DNA of 64,000 nucleotides from Azospirillum brasilense (GTDB taxonomy: Bacteria > Pseudomonadota > Alphaproteobacteria > Azospirillales > Azospirillaceae): NCBI RefSeq assembly GCF_022023855.1, contig NZ_CP059451.1, positions 372,001 through 436,000 of the forward strand, read 5' to 3'. This document shows, one piece after another, positions 55,955 to 64,000 of the stretch. Made by a program: the position numbers and the translations under genes. Under the pieces are notes generated by a model, which saw only the letters and a program-made list of their open reading frames with translations, did no database searches and had not been told where the DNA came from. The stretch's first letter is position 1; every line of letters begins with the position of its first letter.

Positions 55955-56548
55955 TCAGCCATCTGCTTGACGTGCTCCAAGAGCCTTTGAGAGGGAAACC
56001 GTGATGTTTTTCATGAGGTCGGGCTGGCTTCTATCCACCCCATACACAAACCCGGGAAAATCGAGCGTCTTTTGAAGCGCCCAGATTTTCTCATGCTGAT
56101 CCGGAGACAGAATTTCCGCGGGATCGCCGACTGCGACCCAGCCGATTGGGACAGTCGAGCCCGGTTCCAGCCTCGTTCGCAGATGCACGGTTGCGTTGAT
56201 GCGAACTTCCGATCCGCGCCCGATGTGCGCCCCGTGGAACACGGCCGCTCCGGTCGCTATGAACACCTCGTCGCCAATCTGGGCACCAACCACATGACTG
56301 TTCGGGCCAATTACGCAGTGGCCGCCCACTTTGCAATCATGGCGGTCCGTGGCCCGGATCACCGCGTTTTCGAACACGATGCAGTTCGGACCGATGCGGA
56401 TGGAGCCGCCGGCCTCCGCCACCAAGCGAGCACCATGCATGACCCTGCTGCCCGCACCGATGACAACATCACCACAGACCGTCGCGTCCTGCGCAACCCA
56501 CGCATCGGGATCAACCGATGGCGCCTGTTCTTCGTAGGATATAATCAT
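55955..56548 (-). CDS. Gamma-carbonic-anhydrase-like left-handed beta-helix protein
   Basis: A 197-aa hexapeptide-repeat protein. Isoleucine-patch repeats run from about 20 to 140 (ATVCGDVVIGAGSRVMHGAR, CKVGGHCVIGPNSHVVGAQI, GAAVFHGAHIGRGSEVRINA), with zinc-ligand-type histidines in the second half. The end PIGWVAVGDPAEILSPDQHE is typical of the gamma-CA/PaaY/YrdA group. Either a carbonic anhydrase or an acetyltransferase-like protein; the former is more likely. It stands 30 bp upstream-to-downstream from the NTF2-like gene and has lower GC than flanking regions. Confidence 0.83.
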   Translation of the reverse strand: MIISYEEQAPSVDPDAWVAQDATVCGDVVIGAGSRVMHGARLVAEAGGSIRIGPNCIVFENAVIRATDRHDCKVGGHCVIGPNSHVVGAQIGDEVFIATGAAVFHGAHIGRGSEVRINATVHLRTRLEPGSTVPIGWVAVGDPAEILSPDQHEKIWALQKTLDFPGFVYGVDRSQPDLMKNITVSLSKALGARQADG

Positions 56549-56578
56549 GTTTTTATCCTCCTATCTCGATCTTGGCTG

Positions 56579-56959
56579 CTATGCTGTCGTCGTTACACGT
56601 TCGAGGTGCCAGAGCTTTGCAACGATCCGCCAGCCATCAATGCCTTTCACGAAGCAGAGATGATCGATGAAGACGTTTGCGTGTATCCGCAGCCGGACCT
56701 TCACGGTGGCGGCAGTTGGCGAAAGCCAGTCGATCAAGATGATCTCGTCTTCACGCGCCTGCGAGCGGCTTGCGGGAGACTCTCGCTTGGCGATCACCTG
56801 ACGATAATCTGCAATCGGATCGACCGCAATGTCACCTTCGTCAGCGTCGAACAGGCTCGAAGCCGGATGAAAAATCTGGTCAAAGAGCGAGAGATCGCAG
56901 GCGTAAAGGGCATCGAAATAGGTTTGTATCGCGTTCAGCAATTCCGTATCGCGGCTCAT
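56579..56959 (-). CDS. NTF2-like (SnoaL/lumazine-binding-like) protein
   Basis: A 126-aa protein starting MSRDTELLNAIQTYFDALYA; ATG 56992 is an alternative. The pattern AIQTYFDALYACDLSLFDQI, then LSPTAATVKVRLRI and FVKGIDGWRIVAKLWHLERV is the cone-like NTF2 fold used by small enzymes and binding proteins. It pairs with the gamma-CA-like gene in a unit divergent from an FtrA-type regulator. Substrate unknown. Confidence 0.75.
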   Translation of the reverse strand: MSRDTELLNAIQTYFDALYACDLSLFDQIFHPASSLFDADEGDIAVDPIADYRQVIAKRESPASRSQAREDEIILIDWLSPTAATVKVRLRIHANVFIDHLCFVKGIDGWRIVAKLWHLERVTTTA

Positions 56960-57037
56960 CTGACTGCTCAGTATTTGTAGACGAGTGACCATGTTGCACG
57001 CCGAAAGCACGATTTGCCAGCGGCAGGACTGCCAGAT

Positions 57038-58039
57038 ATGACGGCATTCATGCCAAAAACTGCAAACTCACGCATTCCTGCAAACAGACGTGTCGTCAGC
57101 CTCGTCTATGACGGCCTCTGCACCTTCGAATTTGGCATCACTGCCGAAGTTTTCGGGCTGGATCGCCCTGAGGCAGGACCCGACTGGTATCAGTTCAAAT
57201 CGGTCTCGCTGGAGGATCGGCTTCTTCATGCCTGTGGTGGTCTGACGATCGCAGCAACAGGCACCGAGACCGATCTGTACCAAGCGGGAACAATCATCGT
57301 CCCCGGCTGGCGCGGACCCGATGAACCGGTACCGGAACAGATCTGTCAGGCATTGGTTCGCGCTCATGAGGGCGGCGCCCGCGTCGCTTCCATCTGCGGG
57401 GGCGCCTATGTGCTGGCAGCCGCCGGTTTGCTCAATGGCCGTCGTGCCACAACGCATTGGCGTTTTGCCGAGGGCTTGGCCCGGCGCTATCCCGCCATCG
57501 AGATTGACGCGAATTGCCTCTATATTGATGAGGGTGACATACTCACCTCGGCAGGCAGCTCAGCGGGCATCGATCTTTGCCTGCATATCGTCCGTTCGGA
57601 TTTCGGGGCGGAACTTGCCAATACCGTGGCGCGTCGTCTGGTGATGTATAGCCATCGTCAGGGGGGGCAATCCCAGTTGATCGAGCGTCCCGTGCCATTG
57701 AGGCGAGAGGCCGATCGGTTGTCGTCGATCCTCGATCATATCCTGGCCAACCTTGACGATCCGCACACAATCAGGTCCCTCGCCCGCCACGCCGGAATGA
57801 GCGAGCGTACCTTTCAGCGTCGCTTTCGATCCCTGACCGGTTTGGCCCCGCTCAAGTGGATCCTGAGGGAGCGGCTTGAGCAAGCTCGCATCTTGCTGGA
57901 GACTGGCTCTGCCGCGCCCGATGACATTGCAAGGGTGACTGGGCTGGGAAGCGCTGAAAACCTGAGGCTTCAGTTTGGTCGACATTATGGCATCAGCCCG
58001 TTGATCTACCGTGATCGTTTTGCGCAGCGGGCGGAGTAG
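57038..58039 (+). CDS. GlxA/FtrA-type regulator (DJ-1/PfpI domain plus AraC helix-turn-helix)
   Basis: A 333-aa regulator. Residues about 15-190 are a DJ-1/PfpI-like domain (RVVSLVYDGLCTFEFGITAE, VASICGGAYVLAAAGLLNGR with the nucleophile-elbow Cys, SAGSSAGIDLCLHIVRSDFG). The C-terminal AraC domain has IRSLARHAGMSERTFQRRFR and ILLETGSAAPDDIARVTGLG. Starts at 57014 and 57050 are possible. It is divergent from the NTF2-like and gamma-CA-like genes, which are its likely targets. The ligand is unknown. Confidence 0.88.
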   Translation: MTAFMPKTANSRIPANRRVVSLVYDGLCTFEFGITAEVFGLDRPEAGPDWYQFKSVSLEDRLLHACGGLTIAATGTETDLYQAGTIIVPGWRGPDEPVPEQICQALVRAHEGGARVASICGGAYVLAAAGLLNGRRATTHWRFAEGLARRYPAIEIDANCLYIDEGDILTSAGSSAGIDLCLHIVRSDFGAELANTVARRLVMYSHRQGGQSQLIERPVPLRREADRLSSILDHILANLDDPHTIRSLARHAGMSERTFQRRFRSLTGLAPLKWILRERLEQARILLETGSAAPDDIARVTGLGSAENLRLQFGRHYGISPLIYRDRFAQRAE

Positions 58040-58100
58040 GCCAGTCGGCGTTGTCACGGGAATGGTGGCGGCGCGCCCGTGGCGGCATTATCTTGCTCGG

Positions 58101-58172
58101 ATGTCGCCGCTCTCGTATGCCCGCCATCAGTTTCCGCCCGCGATCATCCAGCATGCAATCTGGCTCTATCGT
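58101..58172 (+). pseudogene. IS6-family transposase N-terminal fragment
   Basis: MSPLSYARHQFPPAIIQHAI followed by WLYR matches the conserved start of IS6-family (IS26/IS6100-like) transposases. The frame breaks off just before the IS4 element at 58187, and no continuation is visible beyond that element. Confidence 0.6.
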
Positions 58173-58186
58173 ACGCCTCCGGTGAG

Positions 58187-59718
58187 GCTTTCAATTACCC
58201 ACAAGCTGCGGCGCGATCTCCGAGCCCAAGGCAATGTCGATCAGGCGAGACATACCCCGCCACATGACGGTGTTTCCCGGTGGTGGATCACAGTTGCGAG
58301 CGAGATAGCCGCCGAGCTTGGCGACTTTGGTGAGATAGATGCCCAGGGTGTTGCTGCCGGGCGCGGTTGGAGCCTTGTTCGGGATCAGGAAGTCAAGGAT
58401 GTCTTGCTCGCGCTCGGTGAAGACGATCCCTGCTTCGATGTCCGGCGCCGATCGGTTGATCATCGTCAGCCAGAAGACCCGCCAACTCACCAAGCAGTAG
58501 ACGGCGATCAACTTCACCAGGCGGTCGGCGCTTCGCAGGCGCGCCTCTTCCGCCTTGCAGCCTGACTTCAGGATTTTGCGAAACAACTCGATCTTCCACC
58601 TTACCGAATACCAACGGAGCTTCTCAATGGCGTCCTCGTTTGAGAGGACGAGCAGATCGGTGAGGAGCTTCCAATCAATGCGCGGCCGGTCGGCGGGCGC
58701 GTCACGTTCTCGGGCATGCAGGATCGTCAGGGAGAGGGCCGGATAGCGTTTCTGCTTTCCGACCGGCGGCAGGATCCGCAGGCTGCGGTAGGTCAGTTCG
58801 ACCTTCGCCGTGTCGAGGTGACCTTTGCCGTCTCGAACAGCAACGGCATGTACCCCTTGGACGGCGACGTCATCCATCACAGCGTCGACGGTCGTATCGC
58901 CACCAAGAGCGAGCCGGTCGACGCAGGTTCGCACCAGGAAATGCGTGCCCATTGTCTGAGCCAAGCAGAACAACTCATAGATATCGCTCTCACGATCGCC
59001 GACGTGGATGCAGCGTCCCGGATCGCCGAACAACTCCGTGGTCCGACGCAGGTTCTCCAGCCAGCGGACACTCTCCTTCTGCTCGATGGGAACCCGCGTT
59101 GGGTTAATCTTTCTCTTGAGGGCGGCGGTTCCCTCGAACTTGGTCCGGGTCCAAAACTTGACCGCGCCGAGCCCCAGAGGCAGACCCTCGGTCGTGACCG
59201 CCAGACTGGCGTGCATCAACAGCCCACACACGGTGTGCATGCGGAACCGGCCCTCCTCGTCCTGACCGCTGTTGACCCGGACGGTCTGGCCAATCTTCTC
59301 GGGATGCTCACGCTGGAAGGAGAACTCCGTGGTGTCTTGAATGACCAGGATGGGCCCGGAGGCCGCGGCGACCCGCGCGCGTGTCGAATCGAAGTGGCCG
59401 GAGAGAATATCCGCGTCGCTCACCCGCTCGTTGGCGAAGAACCGGTAGGCCGCCTTGGTGTTGGCCCAGTCCTGGCAGGCCAGCGGTATGCTGTTGCCCA
59501 TCGCCCCGGCCAGCTGATCGAGCAGCGTGCTCAAGCGTCGCCCCAGCCGCACGTCGGCAAAGTGGCGGCCGGCGAGTTCATTCTTGATCCAGGCGTTGGT
59601 TCCCGTGGCCATCAGCACCTCCCGAGCATCGTTCGATGTCAACAGGCCACGGGCTGCAGGCTTTCGCGGTGGAGACCGCCGTCACCAGCGGTGCTGCGGG
59701 ATGTGGGTAATTGAAAGC
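58187..59718 (-). mobile_element. IS4-family insertion sequence
   Basis: 1532 bp bounded by 17-bp perfect inverted repeats: GCTTTCAATTACCCACA (58187-58203) and TGTGGGTAATTGAAAGC (59702-59718). One transposase gene is present; its stop codon lies inside the left repeat. No 9-bp duplication is evident. Confidence 0.9.
58191..59612 (-). CDS. IS4-family transposase (IS50/Tn5-like group)
   Basis: A 473-aa transposase starting MATGTNAWIKNELAGRHFAD. The N-terminal DNA-binding domain has LGRRLSTLLDQLAGAMG. The catalytic core has D in ILVIQDTTEFSFQRE, D in CIHVGDRESDIYELFCLAQ and E in the YREK-like segment WYSVRWKIELFRKILKSGCK. Frame intact. Confidence 0.93.
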   Translation of the reverse strand: MATGTNAWIKNELAGRHFADVRLGRRLSTLLDQLAGAMGNSIPLACQDWANTKAAYRFFANERVSDADILSGHFDSTRARVAAASGPILVIQDTTEFSFQREHPEKIGQTVRVNSGQDEEGRFRMHTVCGLLMHASLAVTTEGLPLGLGAVKFWTRTKFEGTAALKRKINPTRVPIEQKESVRWLENLRRTTELFGDPGRCIHVGDRESDIYELFCLAQTMGTHFLVRTCVDRLALGGDTTVDAVMDDVAVQGVHAVAVRDGKGHLDTAKVELTYRSLRILPPVGKQKRYPALSLTILHARERDAPADRPRIDWKLLTDLLVLSNEDAIEKLRWYSVRWKIELFRKILKSGCKAEEARLRSADRLVKLIAVYCLVSWRVFWLTMINRSAPDIEAGIVFTEREQDILDFLIPNKAPTAPGSNTLGIYLTKVAKLGGYLARNCDPPPGNTVMWRGMSRLIDIALGSEIAPQLVGN

Positions 59719-59857
59719 ATCGTCGGACGGTTACGGATCAATCGCAACAGGAGTTCGTGTTCGGGGTCAGGAGGGCAGCCGCCCCAGGGTAACCACCCTT
59801 CATCAACTTCCTCCCGGCACTGGCGATGGCGTGTTCACGGTCAGCGGCGCGCTGCGG

Positions 59858-60238
59858 TCATTTGGCCTTCGAGATCATGTCGCTCATATACTCGTTCAGG
59901 TCGCGAAAATCCTTGACCGTCCAGGCGAAAGCAGGCAGGCGGGCATTGTTTTCCCGCAAGGTTCTTGGAATCAGATCGCCATTCGGACGGAGTATTACGG
60001 ACGAAACGATGATACCAGGATAATCAACCAGACGCTTCTTGAACGCGGGCGTCGTAAGATCGGGCGTCGGAGGGTTGCTTTTATTGGCCAAAGGCCCAGT
60101 ACCCTTCACATCTTTACCGTGGCATATGGCGCAACGGTTCATAAAAATCTGTTCTCCATTGCGACTGTCTGCAAAAGACACCGACGGAATGCAAATCATA
60201 ACTGACAACGCTGCGATGAGATCTACTCTAGTTCTCAT
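59858..60238 (-). CDS. Class I c-type cytochrome
   Basis: A 126-aa exported mono-heme cytochrome. The start is ATG 60238 with signal peptide MRTRVDLIAALSVMICIPSV then SFA. The heme site is FMNRCAICHGKDVKGTG (CxxCH), and the C-terminal helix is LNEYMSDMISKAK. The likely axial methionine is in the C-terminal region. It is locally AT-rich and isolated between IS4 and IS3/IS630 debris, so it is either cargo or a stranded fragment of a larger respiratory cluster. The partner is unknown. Confidence 0.85.
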   Translation of the reverse strand: MRTRVDLIAALSVMICIPSVSFADSRNGEQIFMNRCAICHGKDVKGTGPLANKSNPPTPDLTTPAFKKRLVDYPGIIVSSVILRPNGDLIPRTLRENNARLPAFAWTVKDFRDLNEYMSDMISKAK

Positions 60239-60412
60239 AGTATTTTGTCCTTGATGATGCTGGGCCATATTGCATAAAATAATGACATAACGATTTCAAT
60301 GCGTCTCTGTTCCTGGAAAATTTCCACCATTACGAAGCTCCGAGGAAATTTAGGCTTCTGCGCCTCCTTATCGCGGCAGCTTCTCCGCCGGTCCGGCTAG
60401 AGCGGATTCCGA

Positions 60413-60585
60413 TCATTCTGGATCGTATCCGGCGGCGACAAAGAAGGCTCGGCTATCGCTTGGCGTCACGTTGTCGATGGCATCCAGGATGGCATCCCAC
60501 AGTTCGGGGGGCGTACTCACGGCGGCTTTCCTGAGGCTCGCCTTGATCTTGGAGAAGGCCATCTCGATGGGGTTGAAGTCGGGGC
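60413..60585 (-). pseudogene. IS630-family transposase C-terminal remnant
   Basis: Reading away from the IS3 junction the frame gives PDFNPIEMAFSKIKASLRKA and ends FFVAAGYDPE. PDFNPIE is the IS630 motif containing the last catalytic E. The rest of the transposase is absent on the other side of IS3 copy 3, so a deletion accompanied or followed the insertion. Confidence 0.8.
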
Positions 60586-60651
60586 TGAGATGGTCCCCGT
60601 TTCCCGGACAGTTCGCTAAGCTTGGTTCGCCCAGGAAGAAGGACGGACCCG

Positions 60652-60933
60652 ATGACGGGGAAGCGGAAGCGGTATTCGGCGGAGTTCAAGGCGAAGGTGG
60701 CACTGGAGGCGATCCGAGGCGAGTTGACGGTGTCGCAGTTGGTGTCCAAGCACGGAGTGCATCAGACGCTGATCAACGCGTGGAAGAAGCAGGCGGTGGG
60801 GGGGGCTGGTGTGTTCTCCGGCAAGGCGGAAGCCGCCGAAACCAGCCATCAGGGGGAGGTGGAAAAGCTCCACGCGATGATCGGGCAGTTGGTGGTGGAG
60901 CGGGATTTTTTGCGCAAGGCCTCCGGACGATGA
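60652..60933 (+). CDS. IS3-family transposase OrfA, copy 3 (one codon shorter)
   Basis: 93 aa. AWKKQAVGGAGVFSGKAEAA replaces AWKKQAVEGMAGVFSGKA of the other copies; the change falls in the linker after the helix-turn-helix. The slippery T6 run is retained. Confidence 0.9.
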   Translation: MTGKRKRYSAEFKAKVALEAIRGELTVSQLVSKHGVHQTLINAWKKQAVGGAGVFSGKAEAAETSHQGEVEKLHAMIGQLVVERDFLRKASGR

Positions 60934-61787
60934 GCGTCGGCCGGAGGCGGGAGCTGATCAAACCGGAGCATCTGAGCCTGTCGATCACCCGGCAGTGCAC
61001 GTTGGTTTCCATCAGCCGGTCCAGCTACTACGGGCCGGCCAAGGGCGAACCGGCCGCAAACCTGGAGGTGATGCGGCGGAGCGACGAGCAGTTCCTGGAA
61101 ACGCCCTGGTACGGCAGCCGGCAGATGACCCGGCATCTGCGCCGGCACGGCCATGAGGTCAACCGCAAGCGGGTTCGCCGCCTGATGGCGCGGATGGGGC
61201 TGCGAGCGGTCTACCAGCGTCCGAAGACGACGGTGCGGCACCCCGAGCACAAGATTTGGCCGTACTTGCTGCGCGACCTGACCATCGACCGACCCAACCA
61301 GGTCTGGTGCGCTGACATCACCTACCTTCCGATGCGCCGGGGCTTCCTGTCCCTGGTGGCGGTGATGGATTGGGCGACGCGCAAGGTCCTGAGCTGGCGG
61401 CTGTCGAACACCATGGACGTCGAGTTCTGCATCGAGGCGGTGGAGGAGGCGATGGCGCGGCACGGCCGACCGGACATCTTCAACACCGATCAGGGCAGCC
61501 AGTTCACCAGTCCGCGTTTCACCGGCCTCTTGACCGCGGCCGGCATCCGGGTATCGATGGACGGGCGCGGCCGGTGGATGGACAACGTCTTCATCGAGCG
61601 GCTGTGGCGATCGATGAAGTACGAGTGCGTCTACCTCCACGCCTTCGAGACCGGCAGCGAGGCGAGGGCCGGGATCGGCCGGTGGATCCATTACTACAAC
61701 ATGGACCGTCCGCACTCCGCGCTCGGCGGCAGAACCCCGGAGGAGGCCTACCAGGGCACACCGGACCCCATCAGATTGGCGGCATGA
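60930..61787 (+). CDS. IS3-family transposase OrfB, copy 3
   Basis: 285 aa with the same intact DDE integrase core as copy 1. ATGA overlaps the orfA stop. Confidence 0.93.
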   Translation: MSVGRRRELIKPEHLSLSITRQCTLVSISRSSYYGPAKGEPAANLEVMRRSDEQFLETPWYGSRQMTRHLRRHGHEVNRKRVRRLMARMGLRAVYQRPKTTVRHPEHKIWPYLLRDLTIDRPNQVWCADITYLPMRRGFLSLVAVMDWATRKVLSWRLSNTMDVEFCIEAVEEAMARHGRPDIFNTDQGSQFTSPRFTGLLTAAGIRVSMDGRGRWMDNVFIERLWRSMKYECVYLHAFETGSEARAGIGRWIHYYNMDRPHSALGGRTPEEAYQGTPDPIRLAA

Positions 61788-61848
61788 CACGGACCTGAAC
61801 CAAGCTTAGCAAAGCCGCAAATCTGTCCGGGAAACGGGGACCATCTCA

Positions 61849-61965
61849 GTCGAGCACGAGCACCGCCTGGACGTCCGGTTCCAGGCTCCGGCAAGCTGGC
61901 GCGAAACCTGCCGGAACCGCGGCGCTGTCCGCCGCCAGATTCGCCCGGATTGGAGGCTGGGACAT
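61849..61965 (-). pseudogene. 5' end of a gene cut off by IS3 copy 3
   Basis: An ATG at 61965 preceded by GAAGG opens a frame that stays open for 39 codons to the IS3 junction, ending LEPDVQAVLVLD. The end suggests the first membrane helix of a membrane protein, possibly of the UPF0126/TRIC family (which begin with a VLDLxGT-like helix), but too little is left to decide. The remainder is not found in the window. Confidence 0.4.
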
Positions 61966-62154
61966 GCACCCGCCTTCGGTCCGGCGGGCGGGACTGAGCG
62001 GTCGCAGCGCCGGAAGACGCCCAGCGGCCCGCCACTGAAATCGCGATGCATGAATCCCTCTCATGCATGGAGGCCGGATAAATCGTTTGTCGGAAACTGG
62101 CCGGACGCGGAGGTTTGGCCCGAGGCTTTCAGCATCGACAATGGAGGAATTGCC

Positions 62155-62607
62155 TTGGCAAATGGAATTGAACGCTACGCGCTGGATAAGTCCTCGCCCT
62201 ACCGGACCCAATTCCTGGAATCGGTACGGGTACCGGTCAATGGAACCGAGTTCCTGATGCTCAGCGGCCTGACGCCGCCGGTCATCGACCGCTCCGTGCC
62301 TGACGACCGGGTCGAGGCCTATGGCGACACGGAGGTCCAGACCCGCAACATCCTGACGCAGCTGAAGGCCACGCTTGAACGGCGCGGCTATGGCCTGAAC
62401 GACGTGGTCAAGGTCCAGGCCTTCCTGGTCGGCGACGCACAGATGGGCGGGCGGGCTGATTTCCAGGGCTTTTCCCGCGCCTACGCGGAGGCTTTCGGCA
62501 CCATCGAAACCCCGAACATTCCGGTGCGCACCCGCGTGCAGGTGGCCGGGCTGGTGGAGCCGGGCTGGCTGGTGGAGATCGAGGCGATGGCCGCCAAGGC
62601 GGGGTGA
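62155..62607 (+). CDS. RidA/YjgF-family protein
   Basis: A 150-aa protein starting at TTG 62155, seven bases after GGAGGA; no ATG gives a sensible length. The family hydrolyses reactive enamine/imine intermediates. The pattern FLMLSGLTPPVIDRSVP, QTRNILTQLKATLERRGYGL, DVVKVQAFLVGDAQMG and PVRTRVQVAGLVEPGWLVEI is typical of the larger RidA-like subgroups, whose conserved C-terminal R(T/V)xVxVxxL is present. It is convergent with the amidase gene; the stops are 15 bp apart. Confidence 0.85.
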   Translation: MANGIERYALDKSSPYRTQFLESVRVPVNGTEFLMLSGLTPPVIDRSVPDDRVEAYGDTEVQTRNILTQLKATLERRGYGLNDVVKVQAFLVGDAQMGGRADFQGFSRAYAEAFGTIETPNIPVRTRVQVAGLVEPGWLVEIEAMAAKAG

Positions 62608-62622
62608 CGGCCGTCGCGACGG

Positions 62623-63939
62623 TCAGGCGGGACGGTCCGATGCCCCGCCGAACCGGTCGGCGATGGCCAGAACCAGATCGTCCGCGCCCGGCCGCCCGAC
62701 GATCTGGACCCCCACCGGCATCCCGTTGCGGTCGCGCCCGGCCGGCAGCGCCAGCGCCGGCAGGCCAAGCAGGCTGAAGGGGCGGTTGAAGCGCAGGAAA
62801 GCCAGGGTGGTGACGCCGGCAATGGTCACGTCGTCGTCGTCGACACCGTCCAGACGCGGGGCCGGGCCGCCGATCACCGGACAGAGCAGGACGTCCGCCG
62901 CCGCGAAAGCGCCCCCGATCACCGCCGCCCGATGGGCCTCGCGGCCGCGCAGCGCCTGGTCGTAGGCGTCGCGCCCCACCTCGGCCGCCGCGACCAAACG
63001 CCGCCGCACCGCCGCCGGGTACCAATCCGGCCGTTCGGCCAGCGCCGACCGGTGCAGGGCCGACGCCTCGAACGAGGTGATGGTCCCGGCGCAGGTGTTC
63101 AGCACGTCGAGCGACGGCAGGGCTACCTCGGTCGCCACCGCTCCGCCCTGGGTCATCCGGCGCAGGACGGACTGGATGACCGTGGCGATCTCCGAATCCA
63201 CTCCGGTCCGAATCCAATCCGCCAACAGGCCGACACGCAGAGGACCGGCACCCAGACGGTCAGGACCCGGATCGTGTTGCTCCACGGGAACCGGATCGCG
63301 CAGCGCGGCGAACACCGCGCGCAGCAGGGCGGGATCGCGGGCGATGATGCCGATGAGGTCCTGCGACGGCGACAGCGGTGCGATGCCGGGATCGCGGATG
63401 GATCCGGCCGTCGGCTTGAAGCCGAGGACGCCGCACAGGGCGGCTGGGATGCGCACCGACCCGCCGGTGTCGGTGCCGAGCGCGAAGGGCACGATGCCGG
63501 CCGCAACCGCCGCCGCCGACCCGCTCGACGACCCGCCGACGGCGAACCGCGCATCCACCGGGTTCAGCACCCGCCCGAAATAGGGATTCAGCCCGGTGGC
63601 GGCATAGCAATGCGGGTCGAGGTTCAGCGCCCCGATGGCGATGGCCCCCGCCGCCGCCAGACGGGCGAGCGCCACGCTGGTCCGCGCGCCGCCCCAGCGG
63701 TAGCCATGCCCGACCCCCACCGTCGGCTGCCGCCCGGCGGTGACGAAAACGTCCTTGTAGGCGAAGGGCAGCCCCCAGGGCGCCGGTCGCGGATCGTCCG
63801 CCGAGGTCGCCGATAGGGCCCGCGCCTGCTCCTCCGCGTCGGGGAACAGCTCGATGAAGGCGTTGAGCCGGCTGGTGCGCGCCGCGGCCAGGGCGGCCGC
63901 GACGGCCTGGGCGGGGTCGCGCGGAGACGCGGCGGTCAT
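62623..63939 (-). CDS. Amidase-signature hydrolase
   Basis: A 438-aa Ser-Ser-Lys hydrolase. The catalytic lysine is in LPFAYKDVFVTAG, the bridging serine in FAVGGSSSGSAAAVAAG and the nucleophile in ALGTDTGGSVRIPAALCGVL. The C-terminus PFSLLGLPALALPAGRDRNG is typical. Substrate cannot be told; biuret, allophanate, carbamoyl or aryl amides are possible. Proximity to a RidA-family gene recalls catabolic clusters for ureides or pyrimidines (inference). Confidence 0.88.
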   Translation of the reverse strand: MTAASPRDPAQAVAAALAAARTSRLNAFIELFPDAEEQARALSATSADDPRPAPWGLPFAYKDVFVTAGRQPTVGVGHGYRWGGARTSVALARLAAAGAIAIGALNLDPHCYAATGLNPYFGRVLNPVDARFAVGGSSSGSAAAVAAGIVPFALGTDTGGSVRIPAALCGVLGFKPTAGSIRDPGIAPLSPSQDLIGIIARDPALLRAVFAALRDPVPVEQHDPGPDRLGAGPLRVGLLADWIRTGVDSEIATVIQSVLRRMTQGGAVATEVALPSLDVLNTCAGTITSFEASALHRSALAERPDWYPAAVRRRLVAAAEVGRDAYDQALRGREAHRAAVIGGAFAAADVLLCPVIGGPAPRLDGVDDDDVTIAGVTTLAFLRFNRPFSLLGLPALALPAGRDRNGMPVGVQIVGRPGADDLVLAIADRFGGASDRPA

Positions 63940-64000
63940 GCTGAGGCCCTTTCAACAATGGTGTCGCGGTGTGGGGAATGGCGCGGCCTCCGTAATCCCG

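Larger units (their letters stand above)
60586..61848 (+). mobile_element. IS3-family insertion sequence, copy 3
   Basis: 1263 bp, same ends as copies 1 and 2, three bases shorter because of an in-frame deletion in orfA. The left flank is an IS630 remnant; the right flank is a truncated unrelated gene. Flanks tcggggc and gtcgagc show no target duplication. Confidence 0.95.

Overview
The window is high-GC DNA whose gene content points to an alphaproteobacterium of the Rhodospirillales, most likely an Azospirillum-like diazotroph or denitrifier. The grounds are C4-pathway 5-aminolevulinate synthase, NirK, a cbb3-type CcoN and many insertion sequences. The assignment is an inference from gene content and codon use, not from a marker gene. 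No tRNA, rRNA or CRISPR array was seen.

Region 1 (1-12.6 kb) is a compact stress and low-oxygen block. It holds two universal stress proteins, a COG2187-type kinase-like protein, an acyl-CoA ligase, a PRPP synthetase plus nicotinate phosphoribosyltransferase pair for NAD salvage, a BCAM0308-type zinc-ribbon protein, Hsp20, a phosphoribosyltransferase, an NAD(P)H-quinone-reductase-like flavoprotein, PEP synthase and a short ribosome hibernation factor. The set resembles the low-oxygen-activated (lxa) locus of Burkholderia cenocepacia, and CRP/FNR-like half sites lie in two of its promoters.

Region 2 (12.7-37.6 kb) mixes redox, heme and nitrogen-oxide genes: lrgAB, hemA with an apparent N-terminal frameshift, two DUF983 paralogues, a MocR regulator, a KDPGal aldolase, metB, an orphan ccoN, a LysR regulator, hemerythrin, an FmdE-like gene, nirK, hmp, a GAF histidine kinase and an HD-GYP phosphodiesterase. 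nirK, the FmdE-like gene and hemerythrin look like one minus-strand operon. It is split by a 4.6 kb IS21-family element with an exact 5-bp target duplication. That element carries a pRiA4b ORF-3 passenger gene and is itself invaded by an IS110/IS1111-type element.

Region 3 (37.8-49.8 kb) is an island between an ISL3 and an IS3 element. On the minus strand it encodes a 1073-aa PAS/GAF sensor with a degenerate kinase core, a receiver-CHAT protease fusion, a pentapeptide-repeat protein with a C-terminal nucleotide-binding-like domain, and a SLATT-like membrane protein coupled to a TIR-domain protein. I read it as a candidate signalling or defence system and the most novel part of the window.

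Region 4 (49.8-64 kb) holds a reversed hipA/hipB-like pair, then an IS graveyard (IS5, IS630, IS6, IS4, IS3) around small cargo: a gamma-carbonic-anhydrase-like protein, an NTF2-like protein, an FtrA-type regulator and a cytochrome c. It ends in chromosomal-type genes, a RidA-family protein and an amidase.
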